Source: Rhodovulum sp. P5
GTDB lineage: Bacteria; Pseudomonadota; Alphaproteobacteria; Rhodobacterales; Rhodobacteraceae
Direction of reading: 5' to 3'
DNA length: 64,000 bases
Assembly (NCBI RefSeq): GCF_002079305.1
Contig: NZ_CP015040.1
Coordinates: 87,484-151,483 of the forward strand
The notes beneath the pieces were generated by a model that did no database searches, had not been told where the DNA came from, and was given only the letters and a program-made list of their open reading frames with translations. Shown here one piece after another: positions 15,634 to 24,689 of this stretch (position 1 is its first letter; every line of letters begins with the position of its first letter). The translations under genes were made by a program, and so were the position numbers.

Positions 15634-17202
15634 ATGGGTGGAGAACAGAGCCGACGCATGCAGAATGACCCTTCGGAGGCGGTTGCCTCGATCACCGTCC
15701 TGCTGACTGCGGCAGAAGCTGTGCCGGTGCTTGAAAGCGCATTTCTTGAGGCGCGCGAGTCCATCAGCGCCGGCTTCCGCATTTTCGATCTGTCCACGCC
15801 ACTGCTGTCGGACGAGGCCCGGACGGTCGGCCACGACTGGTTCGACCTTGTCGTGCACACATTGCGCCGCGGGGTCGAAGTCCGCATGGTCCTGTCCGAC
15901 TTCGATCCGATCGGGGCGCCCGATCTGCACCGGCAAAGCTGGGCGTCGCGCCGCCGTTTCCTGGCCGCGCAAGAGGTGTCGGGGGGACGGTTGCAGATTG
16001 TCACCGCGCGGCATGCGGCGCAGGCGGGGCAGGGCGCAAGGCTGGTTCTGGGGCCTGTTGCCCTGGGAAAGCTGCGCGGGTTCGTTGCGCGGCTGAACGG
16101 CATGTCCGCCGAGACGCGCCAGTGCTTCCTGACCGAAGCGCCGGGGCTGCGCAACGCGACGCGGACGACGCCGGCGGGCCATGCCTGCCGTTGGCATCTG
16201 CCGCAGCTTTACCCGGCGACGCATCATCAGAAGATGGCCGTCTTCGATGACCGACGTCTGTATATCGGGGGGCTCGATCTCAACCCGCGCCGTCTGGACA
16301 GCCCCGACCATGACCGCCCGGCGCGCGACACATGGCATGACGTGCAGGCCATGGTGGAGGGCCCCGTGGTCGCCGCCGCGGCCGACCATCTGAAAAGCTT
16401 TCTTGGCACGGTCGCCGGGCACCGGCCGCCGCCGCCGCCCGCGCCGGGATTTCTGCGCACCCTGTCGCGGCGCCCAGGCCGTGCCCCGTTCCGCCTGTCG
16501 CCTGTGCCGGTCGTCACCGAGATCGAGGCGGCGCATCGGCAGGCCGCCGAACAGGCAACGCGGCTGATCTATCTTGAGACGCAGTTCTTCCGGCATCTGC
16601 CGCTGGCGCGGGTCCTTGCCCGGCGTGCGCGGGCCTGCCCGCAGTTGAAGCTGATCCTTGTTCTGCCGGCGGCCCCCGAAGACGTGGCGTTCGAGGACAA
16701 TGACGGGCTGGATGCCCGCAAGGGCGAGCGGCTGCAAACACGGTGCCTGTCCATCCTGCGACGGGGATTTGGCACCGACCGGATGCTGGTGGTGTCCCCG
16801 GTGCAGCCACGGCCCGCTGGCGGAGAGGGGCGGCACAGGCTCAGGTCGGCGCCGATCATCTATGTGCATTCCAAGGTGTCGATCTTCGACGACGCGAGGG
16901 CCTTCATTTCCTCGGCCAATCTCAACGGTCGCAGCTTGCGCTGGGATACCGAGACCGCGGTTGATGTCACGCGGCCCGCGCAGGTCGCCCATGTCCGCGC
17001 GCGGGTGATGGGCCATTGGCTGCCCGCAGGTGCGCCGGAGGCCGCCTTGGCGCCGGATACGGCTTTTGCCTACTGGAAAACCCTGTCTGACCGGAACACG
17101 CAGGCGGCTCCGGAAGATCGCGAGGGTCTGATCGTGCATTACGACCCCGCCCCGGCGCGCCGCATGGCAACCCCCGTGCCGGTGCCCGACGAAATGGTCT
17201 GA
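15634..17202 (+). CDS. Phospholipase D-like phosphatidyltransferase/phosphodiesterase
   Basis: 522 residues (514 if the second ATG at 15658 is used). Two HKD motifs are visible: HHQKMAVFDD at about residue 198 followed by GGLDLN, and VHSKVSIFDD at about residue 410 followed by SSANLNGRS. These are the two half-sites of the PLD superfamily. No membrane helices precede the catalytic part, so it differs from classical cardiolipin synthases and resembles soluble PLD-like enzymes that hydrolyse or transfer phospholipid head groups. It stands alone; the next gene starts 145 bp later. Substrate unknown. Confidence 0.85.
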   Translation: MGGEQSRRMQNDPSEAVASITVLLTAAEAVPVLESAFLEARESISAGFRIFDLSTPLLSDEARTVGHDWFDLVVHTLRRGVEVRMVLSDFDPIGAPDLHRQSWASRRRFLAAQEVSGGRLQIVTARHAAQAGQGARLVLGPVALGKLRGFVARLNGMSAETRQCFLTEAPGLRNATRTTPAGHACRWHLPQLYPATHHQKMAVFDDRRLYIGGLDLNPRRLDSPDHDRPARDTWHDVQAMVEGPVVAAAADHLKSFLGTVAGHRPPPPPAPGFLRTLSRRPGRAPFRLSPVPVVTEIEAAHRQAAEQATRLIYLETQFFRHLPLARVLARRARACPQLKLILVLPAAPEDVAFEDNDGLDARKGERLQTRCLSILRRGFGTDRMLVVSPVQPRPAGGEGRHRLRSAPIIYVHSKVSIFDDARAFISSANLNGRSLRWDTETAVDVTRPAQVAHVRARVMGHWLPAGAPEAALAPDTAFAYWKTLSDRNTQAAPEDREGLIVHYDPAPARRMATPVPVPDEMV

Positions 17203-17287
17203 GCCGGTCGGGATGTGCGCATGGCGGCCGGCACGGGCCGAACTCTGCCAAAGTGCCTGAAAACATTTGCCCCGAAGCGTCGTGGCG

Positions 17288-17304
17288 TGAGACGCTTTGT
17301 CTCA
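17288..17304. promoter_or_regulatory. 17-bp palindrome upstream of methanethiol oxidase gene
   Basis: tgagac (17288-17293) and gtctca (17299-17304) form a perfect inverted repeat with a 5-base spacer, 43 bp before the start codon. It resembles a dimeric activator or repressor site. The binding protein is unknown. Confidence 0.4.
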
Positions 17305-17347
17305 GGCGCCGGGGGAGGATCGGCGCATTTCAGAGGGAGGACCAACC

Positions 17348-18747
17348 ATGAACCTGCGGCCGGATCCGACGTTCCACGCCACGCCCAAACTCGCCATGGA
17401 GGCCCCGGCGGAGACGCTGGCCTTTACCTTGATGCTCAGCCCCGACGGATCGCAACCCGACGGGTTGGCGGTGATCGACGTCGATCCGGGATCGAAATCC
17501 TATGGGCAGATCGTTCACCAGGTGATCATGCCGAACACAGGCGACGAGTTTCACCATTTCGGCTGGAATGCCTGTTCGTCCGCGCTGTCGCCCCTGTCGG
17601 GACATGCGTTTCTGGAGCGGCGCTATCTGATCGTCCCCGGCATCCGGTCGTCGCGCATCTACGTCATCGACGTGAAAGAGCCGCTAAAGGCCAAGATCCA
17701 CAAGATCATCGAACCCGAGGAGGTGTTTGCCAAGACCGGCTATTCGCGGCCCCATACGATCCATTGCGGGCCAGAGGGGATCTATGTCAGCACCCTTGGC
17801 GGCGGCGGGGCGGATGGCACCGATGGGCCGCCGGGCATCTTCATCATGGATTGCGAGACGTTCGAGATCCTCGGCCGCTACGAGATGGACCGTGGCAAGC
17901 AGGACAAGCATTACGATTTCTGGTGGAACCTGCCGCGCGACTACATGGTCAGTTCCGAATGGGGCCTGCCGCCGCAATTCGAAAACGGCGTGGTGCCCGA
18001 GGACCTGTTGTCGAACAAGTACGGGCATTCGATCCATTTCTGGAATCTGCGTGAACGGCGCAACGTGCAGACCATCGACCTGGGCGCCAACCACCAGATG
18101 GCGCTGGAAATCCGGCCCGCCCATGACCCGGCCAAGGATTACGGGTTCTGCGGCGTGGTGGTGGATACCGAAAACCTGCAAGGCGCGATCTTTACCTGGT
18201 GGCGCAAGGCGGACGGGACGTTCGAGGTAAAGAAGACCATTACCATCGACCCGCAGCCTGCCGCCGCCGACGACCTGCCCGAGCTCTTGAAAGGGTTCGG
18301 GGCGGTGCCGCCGCTGGTCACCGATATCGACCTCAGCCTTGATGACCGGTTCCTCTATGTCGCCTGCTGGGGCACCGGCGAGATGCATCAATACGATGTC
18401 TCCGACCCGATGGCGCCCAAACTGGCTGGCAAGGTCGAGATCGGCGGGATCGTCAAGAAAACCGCCCACCCCGGCGGCAAGCGCTTTGCCTATGGGCCCA
18501 GATGGTCGAGATCAGCCGCGACGGCAAGCGCGTCTACTGGACCAACTCGCTCTATTCCACATGGGACGACCAGTTCTATCCCGACGACGCGGGCGGGCAC
18601 ATGGTCATGGCGCATGCGGGCGAAAATGGCGGGCTGACCCTGGCCGAGGATTTCTACCTGGAATTCCCGGACGGCTATCGCGCCCACCAGATCCGGCTGG
18701 AGGGCGGGGACTGCTCGACCGACAGTTTCTGCTACCCCTCCGTCTGA
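17348..18747 (+). pseudogene. mtoX: Methanethiol oxidase / selenium-binding protein SBP56, one frameshift
   Basis: SBP56-family proteins in bacteria oxidise methanethiol to formaldehyde, hydrogen sulfide and hydrogen peroxide with a copper cofactor. Family hallmarks are present: FHHFGWNACSS (conserved Cys), YSRPHTIHCGPEGIYVS, YDFWWNLPRDYMVSSEWG, YGHSIHFWNL, VTDIDLSLDDRFLYVACWG and HPGG. The first frame runs to about 18495. The end (QMVEISRDGKRVYWTNSLYS to CYPSV) is in the frame one base back. The join falls in gggccca, where one extra C would restore GPQMVEISRDG. Corrected length is about 466 residues, normal for the family. The start at 17348 follows a strong gagggagg site. Because the C-terminal sequence is perfectly conserved after the shift, a sequence error is likely. 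Confidence 0.9.
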
Positions 18748-18750
18748 GGC

Positions 18751-19410
18751 GTGGAGGGTATAAGTACGGCAACGGCCCTTTGGGGGGCCGTCGTCGCCTC
18801 GGGCATCTATCACGGCGTCAACCCCGGCATGGGTTGGCCGCTGGCGGTTTCCGCCGCGCTGATGGACCGTGCCCCGGGCAGTCTTTTCAAGGCACTGCTT
18901 GCCCTGGCGGGGGGCCACCTGCTGGCGATGGCGGCGATCCTGTTTCCCTTCACGGCGTTGCTGTTTCTTGCGGAATGGCAGCGGGAAATCCGGATCGGCG
19001 CCGCGCTTCTGGTCATCGGGCTGGGTCTGTACCTCGTGTTCAACCGGCGCCATCCGCGGTTTCTGGCGCGCGTGCCGCCATCGCGGCTTGCGCTCTGGTC
19101 CTTTCTCGCGGCAACGGCCCATGGGGCGGGGCTGATGCTGGTGCCGATCTATCTGGGCATTTGCGAAACCATCGACACCGATGCCGGGCATGCCGCGGCC
19201 TTTGAACTCATGTCGACCAATACCGGCGTTGTAGGCATGGTGGCCATTGTCCACACCCTCGCGATGACGCTCTCGGGCGGCGCGCTGGCCTTTGTGGTCT
19301 ATAGATGGCTTGGGTTGCGCTTCCTCTCGAAAGGCTGGTTCAACCTCGATCTGTTCTGGGCGGTCAGCCTGCTGCTGGTGGGCGCAATATCCCTGGCGCT
19401 TGTCCTGTAG
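18751..19410 (+). CDS. Polytopic membrane protein next to mtoX
   Basis: 219 residues, GTG start 3 bp after the mtoX stop, so translationally linked. About six hydrophobic segments are visible. Near the N-terminus GIYHGVNPGMGWPLAV, and in the middle AATAHGAGLMLVPIYLG, show conserved-looking His-Gly pairs inside membrane helices. They recall the histidine-containing helices of metal exporters and permeases, but the match is loose. The neighbourhood suggests a role in copper supply, methanethiol/sulfide handling or assembly of the oxidase; that is inference. Confidence 0.75.
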   Translation: MEGISTATALWGAVVASGIYHGVNPGMGWPLAVSAALMDRAPGSLFKALLALAGGHLLAMAAILFPFTALLFLAEWQREIRIGAALLVIGLGLYLVFNRRHPRFLARVPPSRLALWSFLAATAHGAGLMLVPIYLGICETIDTDAGHAAAFELMSTNTGVVGMVAIVHTLAMTLSGGALAFVVYRWLGLRFLSKGWFNLDLFWAVSLLLVGAISLALVL

Positions 19411-19571
19411 AAGTCGGCAAGCGTCTATCCGGTGCGACGGGCGGTTCACACCCGCATGTTTTGCAGGCGCGGGCGACATGCCCCATCGGGACAGGTCCGG
19501 TTGCAGAGGGGCAGAACCGCCGGGGCTGACAGGCCCGCCGGTCCATGCCAACAGATGGCGGGAACGGGCCT

Positions 19572-20276
19572 CTAGTGGAACGTCCGGTCGCCGATGCCGC
19601 TTTCCGCGATCTCGAACATCAGGTTGTCCATGGAGTGCTGCGCCAGCGGATTGCCATCGTAGTCGGCGCCGCTGAGGGTGATCACCTTGCCGCGGTGGAT
19701 GCCTGCCTGGCTGATCAGGTCACCGGAGAGACGATAGTTGAGACCGTCTGACTTGTTGGGCAGGGCGCAAAAGTCTTTCGCTGCCTGACGCGGGTGACGC
19801 GCGGCCCCCGCCACCGTGCCGGCCGCGCGAATGGCGCCCATCACCGGGTTGAGCTGCGACAGGTTTCTGCCGAAGCTCGACGTGCCAAAGTTCGGCAGAA
19901 GCGCGACACCGGGCGCGTTGAACGTCACGAACGGCATCTTCTTGCGGTGACCCACGACCTGGGCAATGGCGCCGCCGAGCGAATGGCCGGTCAAAAGGGC
20001 CCCTGCAGGCGCGTTCTTTTCAACGAACGCCTCGGCCTTTCTGAAGTAGCTGCTGTTCATGCAGACACCCAGTTTGAAATCGGCGAGGAAATCGGTGCCA
20101 CCGGTTGTGCCCTTGAACGCCACGATGGACTGACGGTTCTTGGTGAAGACCGCGGCTTGCAGTTCACCGCTGGCCCATTTCAGCTTGTTCGCACTGACGG
20201 TCCACCCGCCGGCGTCGCTGGGAATGTCACTGTAAATCTCGCTGGAAAGCATGGCGAATTCGAAGATCGACGGCAT
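19572..20276 (-). CDS. Class 3 (fungal-type) lipase family protein
   Basis: 234 residues from the ATG at 20276, which has a good aaggag site 8-10 bases upstream. The alpha/beta-hydrolase core is evident: VAFKGTTGGTDFLADF (oxyanion region), TGHSLGGAIAQ (nucleophilic elbow with the catalytic Ser, about residue 98), VTFNAPGVAL, and a late Asp/His pair (GDLIS, QHSMDNL). No signal peptide, so if secreted it would use a signal-less route. It is divergent from an RTX gene, and another class 3 lipase lies at the end of the window. Confidence 0.85.
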   Translation of the reverse strand: MPSIFEFAMLSSEIYSDIPSDAGGWTVSANKLKWASGELQAAVFTKNRQSIVAFKGTTGGTDFLADFKLGVCMNSSYFRKAEAFVEKNAPAGALLTGHSLGGAIAQVVGHRKKMPFVTFNAPGVALLPNFGTSSFGRNLSQLNPVMGAIRAAGTVAGAARHPRQAAKDFCALPNKSDGLNYRLSGDLISQAGIHRGKVITLSGADYDGNPLAQHSMDNLMFEIAESGIGDRTFH

Positions 20277-20668
20277 CTTGTTGGCTCCTTCAGGGCGCGA
20301 TTGACGCGCGGGGTTTGAGCTAGGCGCCAATCCTGCCCCCGGTATCGGTGTGACTTGGGGGCGCAAAGCGTGTCGCGTAGCCGGTTGTGATGGTTGGTCG
20401 CGACGCGGGCCGGAAGGGTTCAAAAAAACTTTGGCGTGTCTGGGCGGAACGCAGACCGGGGGCCTGAGGGGCATGCTTCACCGGGCGGTGCAGGCCCGGC
20501 TGCTGGCGCGGGGCGCGCGCGGCCTTGAACGGGCGAAGGGGATGGAGGGGCGGCCCGGCGGGCGCGAAGAAGCCGTCTTCCCGTTCTTTTTGAACCGGTC
20601 CCAGTGCCCGTCCGACCAAGCAGTATCCCCAGAGAAACCGGGCAATCTGCCAAAAAGGAACTGATCCA
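20277..20668. other. Intergenic region between divergent lipase and RTX genes
   Basis: About 390 bp that must hold the promoters of both genes. I see the two ribosome-binding sites (near 20284 and aagga near 20656) and no further clear signal or gene. Confidence 0.5.
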
Positions 20669-23053
20669 ATGGAAATTCGCTCCCCGGAAGAGACCCCTGA
20701 CGCGCTGCAGGCCCTGATCGCCACCCCCGTTGACGCACCCGAACCGGTCATCCCCGAAGTGCTGGCCAATGAAGACGGGTCCCGCACGGTGGTCCTGTCG
20801 ACCGGTGAAACGGCGACGGTAACGGTGCAGGATGCCAACAGCTTCACGCTCACCATGCGTGACGCGCAGGGCAATGTGCTGTTCGAGGAGACGATCAACG
20901 ACCCGTCCACGTCGAAAACGCTGGCGATCGAGCCATTGGAGGGCGGACAATTCGTTTTGTCCCGCAATGATCCGGACCTTGGCCCGGCGCTTCAGATCTA
21001 CGATGCGACCGGGCTGGTGCGGGAGACCGCCGAAGGGGTGCTGCTGTCCAGCTCCTTCCCCGATTTCTTCACCGACCCCAATGCCGTTGACCGCCAGATC
21101 GTCGCGCTCGGCGACGGTGGCTTCGTGCTCCTCGACGAGATCACGGGCGCCCGGAGACAGATCAACGCGGTGCTGCTTGACGAAAACCTGAACCCTGTCA
21201 GTTCCGTTTCGGGTCTCATCAAGCAGCGGATCACCGGCGGGTCCAACACGCTGCTGCCCGCCGCAGATGTGCTGGCAAACGGCAATATCGTCATCACCTT
21301 CGCCGAGAAGGACGGGCGCGACTCCGATCTGGCGTTCGAGATTTACGACATCTCCAGCGGCGTATTCGAATTGATCGCAAGCGCAGACAACCGCGATGGG
21401 CGATCCTTCGTCTCGGGCTCGAATGTCGGCAACACGGTGCGGCAAAGCGATGTGGTTGCGCTGGACGATGGCGGCTTTGCAATCGTCTGGAACGATACGG
21501 TTTCCGGCAACCGGATGTTCGTCGAACGCTTTACCGCAGATGGCAAAAGCGCCGGCGGCAAACAGGGGCTGCCCATTGATGGCATCCCCGCAGAGATCAA
21601 GCTTACCAATCTGGGCGGCGATGGTATTTCGCTGTCGGGGCAGGGGATCAGGGATATCAAGATCGACCTGAGCCAGACCAAGCAATTCTTCTCCAACACC
21701 TCCGAGGTCATCGATGGCGGAGACGCCGCCGGTTTCGTCGACGCGCGCGGTGGCAATGACCTTGTCCGCTCGGGTGGCGGCGACGACGAGGTGTTCGGCG
21801 GCGCCGGCAACGATACGCTTCTTGGGGGCGATGGCGACGACAGTCTGGACGGCGGGTCAGGCAACGACCTGATGGATGGGGGCGCGGGTCGTGACCGGCT
21901 TTTCGGTGGCACTGGCTTTGACGTGTATTCTTTCTCGACCGACGGGATCGCGAATTTCGGTGCCGACACCCTCTTCGGGTTCACCTTCGGGCAGGATCGG
22001 ATCGACCTCAGCGCGGTCGCCTCGGTCACGGGGTTCGATGACCTGACGATCACCCAGCGAGGCAGCAGTGCCGTGATCGACACCGGTGTGGGCACGATCC
22101 GGCTGCCCGGGGTCGTGGCCGCCGACATCCGCCCGTTCGACTTTGTCGGGCTGGACAAGGTCACCCTGAACGGGATGACGGCGACCTATTTCAACGTCGC
22201 AAGCAACACGGTGCGCCTCGACCAGATCGATTTCCGGGCCACGCCGATCTTTGAAGAGCAGGTAACCGAGATCAGCGAAGCCACGACCGGCAGCTTCTTT
22301 GCCGGTGGTCCCGCCGACCATTTTGCCGTGCTTTATCACGGCGCCTATCTGGCCGAAGAGGCCGGGACCTACCGGTTCAGCCTGAAAAGCGATGACGGAT
22401 CCGAGTTGTGGATCGACGGTGTTCGGGTGATCGACAATGATGGCCTGCACGGCCCGGCTACGCTTGAGGCCCGGGTGGAGCTTGACGAGGGCGCGCACAG
22501 CATCGAGTTGCGCTATTTCGAGTCCCGCGGTGGGGCGACGGTCGAACTGGGCGTGGTCACGCCCGGGTCCGCGGTGGGCGAGGTGGTGGACTTTACCCCG
22601 GTCCTGATCACCGATCCGCTGCTGATCGAGGGCCGGGCCGCCGGCGAAACGCTCAAAGGCCGGGAGGGCGACGACACCATTCTGGGCGCGGGCGGCAACG
22701 ATTCCCTGCTTGGCCGCGGCGGTGACGACATCCTTGAGGGCGGCAGTGGCGATGACATCATGACCGGCGGCGCGGGTGCGGACGTGTTTGTCTTCAACAT
22801 CTTCCGGGAAGGGGACGCCGACGAGATCATGGATTTCGAGGACGGCGCCGACACAATCATGGTGCGCATCGCCGATCCCGAAACCGGGCGGCTCAACCTC
22901 GATGCTTGTGCCAATGGTCTTGAGGGCTTGGTCGACGCGCTCGACATCACCGATGTCGTCGGTGGCGCCCAGATGAGTGTCGACGGGCATCTCGTGCTGA
23001 TCCATGGCGTCAGCGCGGCCGACCTGACGATCGACGATTTTCAGTTTGTCTGA
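20669..23053 (+). CDS. RTX calcium-binding protein with PA14-like domain
   Basis: 794 residues. Residues 1-340 form a beta-rich region with strands like VALDDGGFAIVW, the same motif as the blades of the giant protein at the window start. RTX nonapeptides (GGAGNDTLLGGDGDD and neighbours) occur near residues 355-410. A PA14-like module (about 500-640; ATYFNVASNTVRLDQIDF, GTYRFSLKSDDGSELWIDG) is followed by a second RTX group (about 660-705, GNDSLLGRGGDDILEGGSG) and an ADVFVFN...DFEDGAD block with a DDFQFV end, typical of type I secretion substrates. No signal peptide. RTX repeats bind calcium after export; PA14 domains often bind carbohydrate. Likely a secreted surface or matrix protein. Confidence 0.88.
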   Translation: MEIRSPEETPDALQALIATPVDAPEPVIPEVLANEDGSRTVVLSTGETATVTVQDANSFTLTMRDAQGNVLFEETINDPSTSKTLAIEPLEGGQFVLSRNDPDLGPALQIYDATGLVRETAEGVLLSSSFPDFFTDPNAVDRQIVALGDGGFVLLDEITGARRQINAVLLDENLNPVSSVSGLIKQRITGGSNTLLPAADVLANGNIVITFAEKDGRDSDLAFEIYDISSGVFELIASADNRDGRSFVSGSNVGNTVRQSDVVALDDGGFAIVWNDTVSGNRMFVERFTADGKSAGGKQGLPIDGIPAEIKLTNLGGDGISLSGQGIRDIKIDLSQTKQFFSNTSEVIDGGDAAGFVDARGGNDLVRSGGGDDEVFGGAGNDTLLGGDGDDSLDGGSGNDLMDGGAGRDRLFGGTGFDVYSFSTDGIANFGADTLFGFTFGQDRIDLSAVASVTGFDDLTITQRGSSAVIDTGVGTIRLPGVVAADIRPFDFVGLDKVTLNGMTATYFNVASNTVRLDQIDFRATPIFEEQVTEISEATTGSFFAGGPADHFAVLYHGAYLAEEAGTYRFSLKSDDGSELWIDGVRVIDNDGLHGPATLEARVELDEGAHSIELRYFESRGGATVELGVVTPGSAVGEVVDFTPVLITDPLLIEGRAAGETLKGREGDDTILGAGGNDSLLGRGGDDILEGGSGDDIMTGGAGADVFVFNIFREGDADEIMDFEDGADTIMVRIADPETGRLNLDACANGLEGLVDALDITDVVGGAQMSVDGHLVLIHGVSAADLTIDDFQFV

Positions 23054-23333
23054 CCCGTCGCGTGGGGCCCTTGCCGCGCGCGACCCCGTCCATGATGAGG
23101 ACCGCGCTGTCAGGCGCGGTCATTGGTGCCGACGTAGGCCCATAGACAGGCCGGCCCGGTCCTGTCTTTTGACTGTCGCCAAGCATGCCGCAGCACGGCC
23201 CGCCGGGTCGGGCGTTTGCGATCTCCAAATCCCGGGCGGGCGCCTTTCGATTGGGGGAGGACGCCCTGTCCAATCGGCGCGGACATCCCTTGGGCGCGCT
23301 CGGATGGCAGGGCGGTCGGAGCGTCGGACAAGC

Positions 23334-24689
23334 TCACTCCGCCCGCCCCGCCGCATAGGCGGCCCCGGCGCCGGTTGCGATCTTCAGCGTCGCCCAGGCC
23401 TTTGCGGCATCGTTGACGGCCGAGGCCGCCGAGATCCGCGCGGACGCGGTGTTGCGATCGGTTTCCAGCAAGTCCAGCAGGGTGCTGGCACCGTTGCGGT
23501 AGTTGTCCTGCGCCAGTGTCAGGGCCTCGCCATACTTGGCGGCCGCGCGGCGCAGGGCTGCGGCGCGCTGGCGATACCGCGACAGGTTCGATTGGGATAC
23601 CTGTACATCCTCGACCGCGGCAAGGATCGCGGCGCGCCAGGCGATTTCGGCCTGTCGTGCACGGGACGCGGCGGCATCGCGGCTGGCACGCAGCGCCCCC
23701 TGATTGAACAGCGGCAAGGACAGGCCGGGCCCGAAGGACCATGCCCCCGTCCCGTCGGTGCGAGAGATCGTCCCCGAAAGCGTCAGCGCGGGGTAAAGGT
23801 CGGCTTCCGCCATACCGACCCCGGCCACGGCCGAGGCGAGATCGGCCTCGGCACTGCGGATATCGGGGCGGTTGCGGAGGAGGTCTGCGGGCACGCCCGT
23901 CTTGCTGCCGGGCGGCGGGCGCAACTGCGGGGCGCCGCGCTGCATCGACGCCCGGATCGGGCCGGCGGGTTCGTTCAGCAGCGTGGCGATCGCAAACACA
24001 TTCGCATCGAACCCGGCCGCATATTGCGGCACGGCCGCGCGTGCCGTTTCCAGCAGTGCCTCTGCCTCGGCGCGCTCATAGTCGGTGGCGGCGCCGGCGG
24101 CGACCTGATCGCGCGTGATCGCAACGGTCTCCTCGCGGGCGGAAACGGTCTGGCGGGCCAGTGCCAGCGCCTCTTGGTAATAGCGCGCGTCGGAATAGGC
24201 GGCGACGAGTTCGGCCAGCCATGCAAGCCGGGTGGTTTCGACCTCGGCCCGCGCCGAAACCAGATCGGCCTCTGCGCCTCCGCGTTCGCGACGGATGCCG
24301 CCGAACAGGTCGAAGACAAAGGCCGCGCCAAGCTGGGCCGTGTCGGTGGTGGTCGTGGCGATACCATCGCCGCCTGACCGTGTGCTGTTGACATCAAGCC
24401 CGCCGCTGAGCGCAGCGTTCCCCCCGGTGGCGCGCAGCGCGGCCGCGGCCTCGCCAATCCGCTCCGTCGCGGCGATCACGTCAAGGTTCTGCGCAAGGCC
24501 CCGCGTCACGAGATCGTTCAGAAGCGGGTCCCGATAGCTCTGCCACCACGGTTCGGTTGCAACGGCACCCACGCTGGTTGCGTCGCCGCCAACGAAACGG
24601 GCCGAAAGCGCAACGTCGGGACGGTTATAGTCGGGGCCCACGGCGCAGCCTGCCAGGCCGACTGCTAGCAAAAGGACAACGGCTCTCAT
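23334..24689 (-). CDS. Outer-membrane efflux lipoprotein (NodT/OprM type)
   Basis: 451 residues. Signal peptide with lipobox (LLAVGLAGC at about residues 7-15) followed by AVGPDYNRP, the classic start of NodT-family outer membrane factors. Long helical repeats (EPWWQSYRDPLLNDLVTRGL, QNLDVIAATERIGEA, NRPDIRSAEADLASAVAGVG, PALTLSG) define the TolC-like barrel/tunnel fold. The ATG at 24689 overlaps the end of the RND gene by four bases (ATGA). It provides the outer-membrane exit for the pump encoded upstream. The open frame extends back to 25244, but that part is antisense to the RND gene. Confidence 0.93.
   Translation of the reverse strand: MRAVVLLLAVGLAGCAVGPDYNRPDVALSARFVGGDATSVGAVATEPWWQSYRDPLLNDLVTRGLAQNLDVIAATERIGEAAAALRATGGNAALSGGLDVNSTRSGGDGIATTTTDTAQLGAAFVFDLFGGIRRERGGAEADLVSARAEVETTRLAWLAELVAAYSDARYYQEALALARQTVSAREETVAITRDQVAAGAATDYERAEAEALLETARAAVPQYAAGFDANVFAIATLLNEPAGPIRASMQRGAPQLRPPPGSKTGVPADLLRNRPDIRSAEADLASAVAGVGMAEADLYPALTLSGTISRTDGTGAWSFGPGLSLPLFNQGALRASRDAAASRARQAEIAWRAAILAAVEDVQVSQSNLSRYRQRAAALRRAAAKYGEALTLAQDNYRNGASTLLDLLETDRNTASARISAASAVNDAAKAWATLKIATGAGAAYAAGRAE

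Noticed and set aside
15550..17139. A 529-residue open frame on the minus strand
   Set aside because: Antisense to the phospholipase D-like gene whose HKD motifs are certain; translation is rich in Arg/Pro without domains.
23101..23120. Hairpin accgcgc/gcgcggt after the RTX gene as a terminator
   Set aside because: No T run follows on either strand, so termination is not supported.
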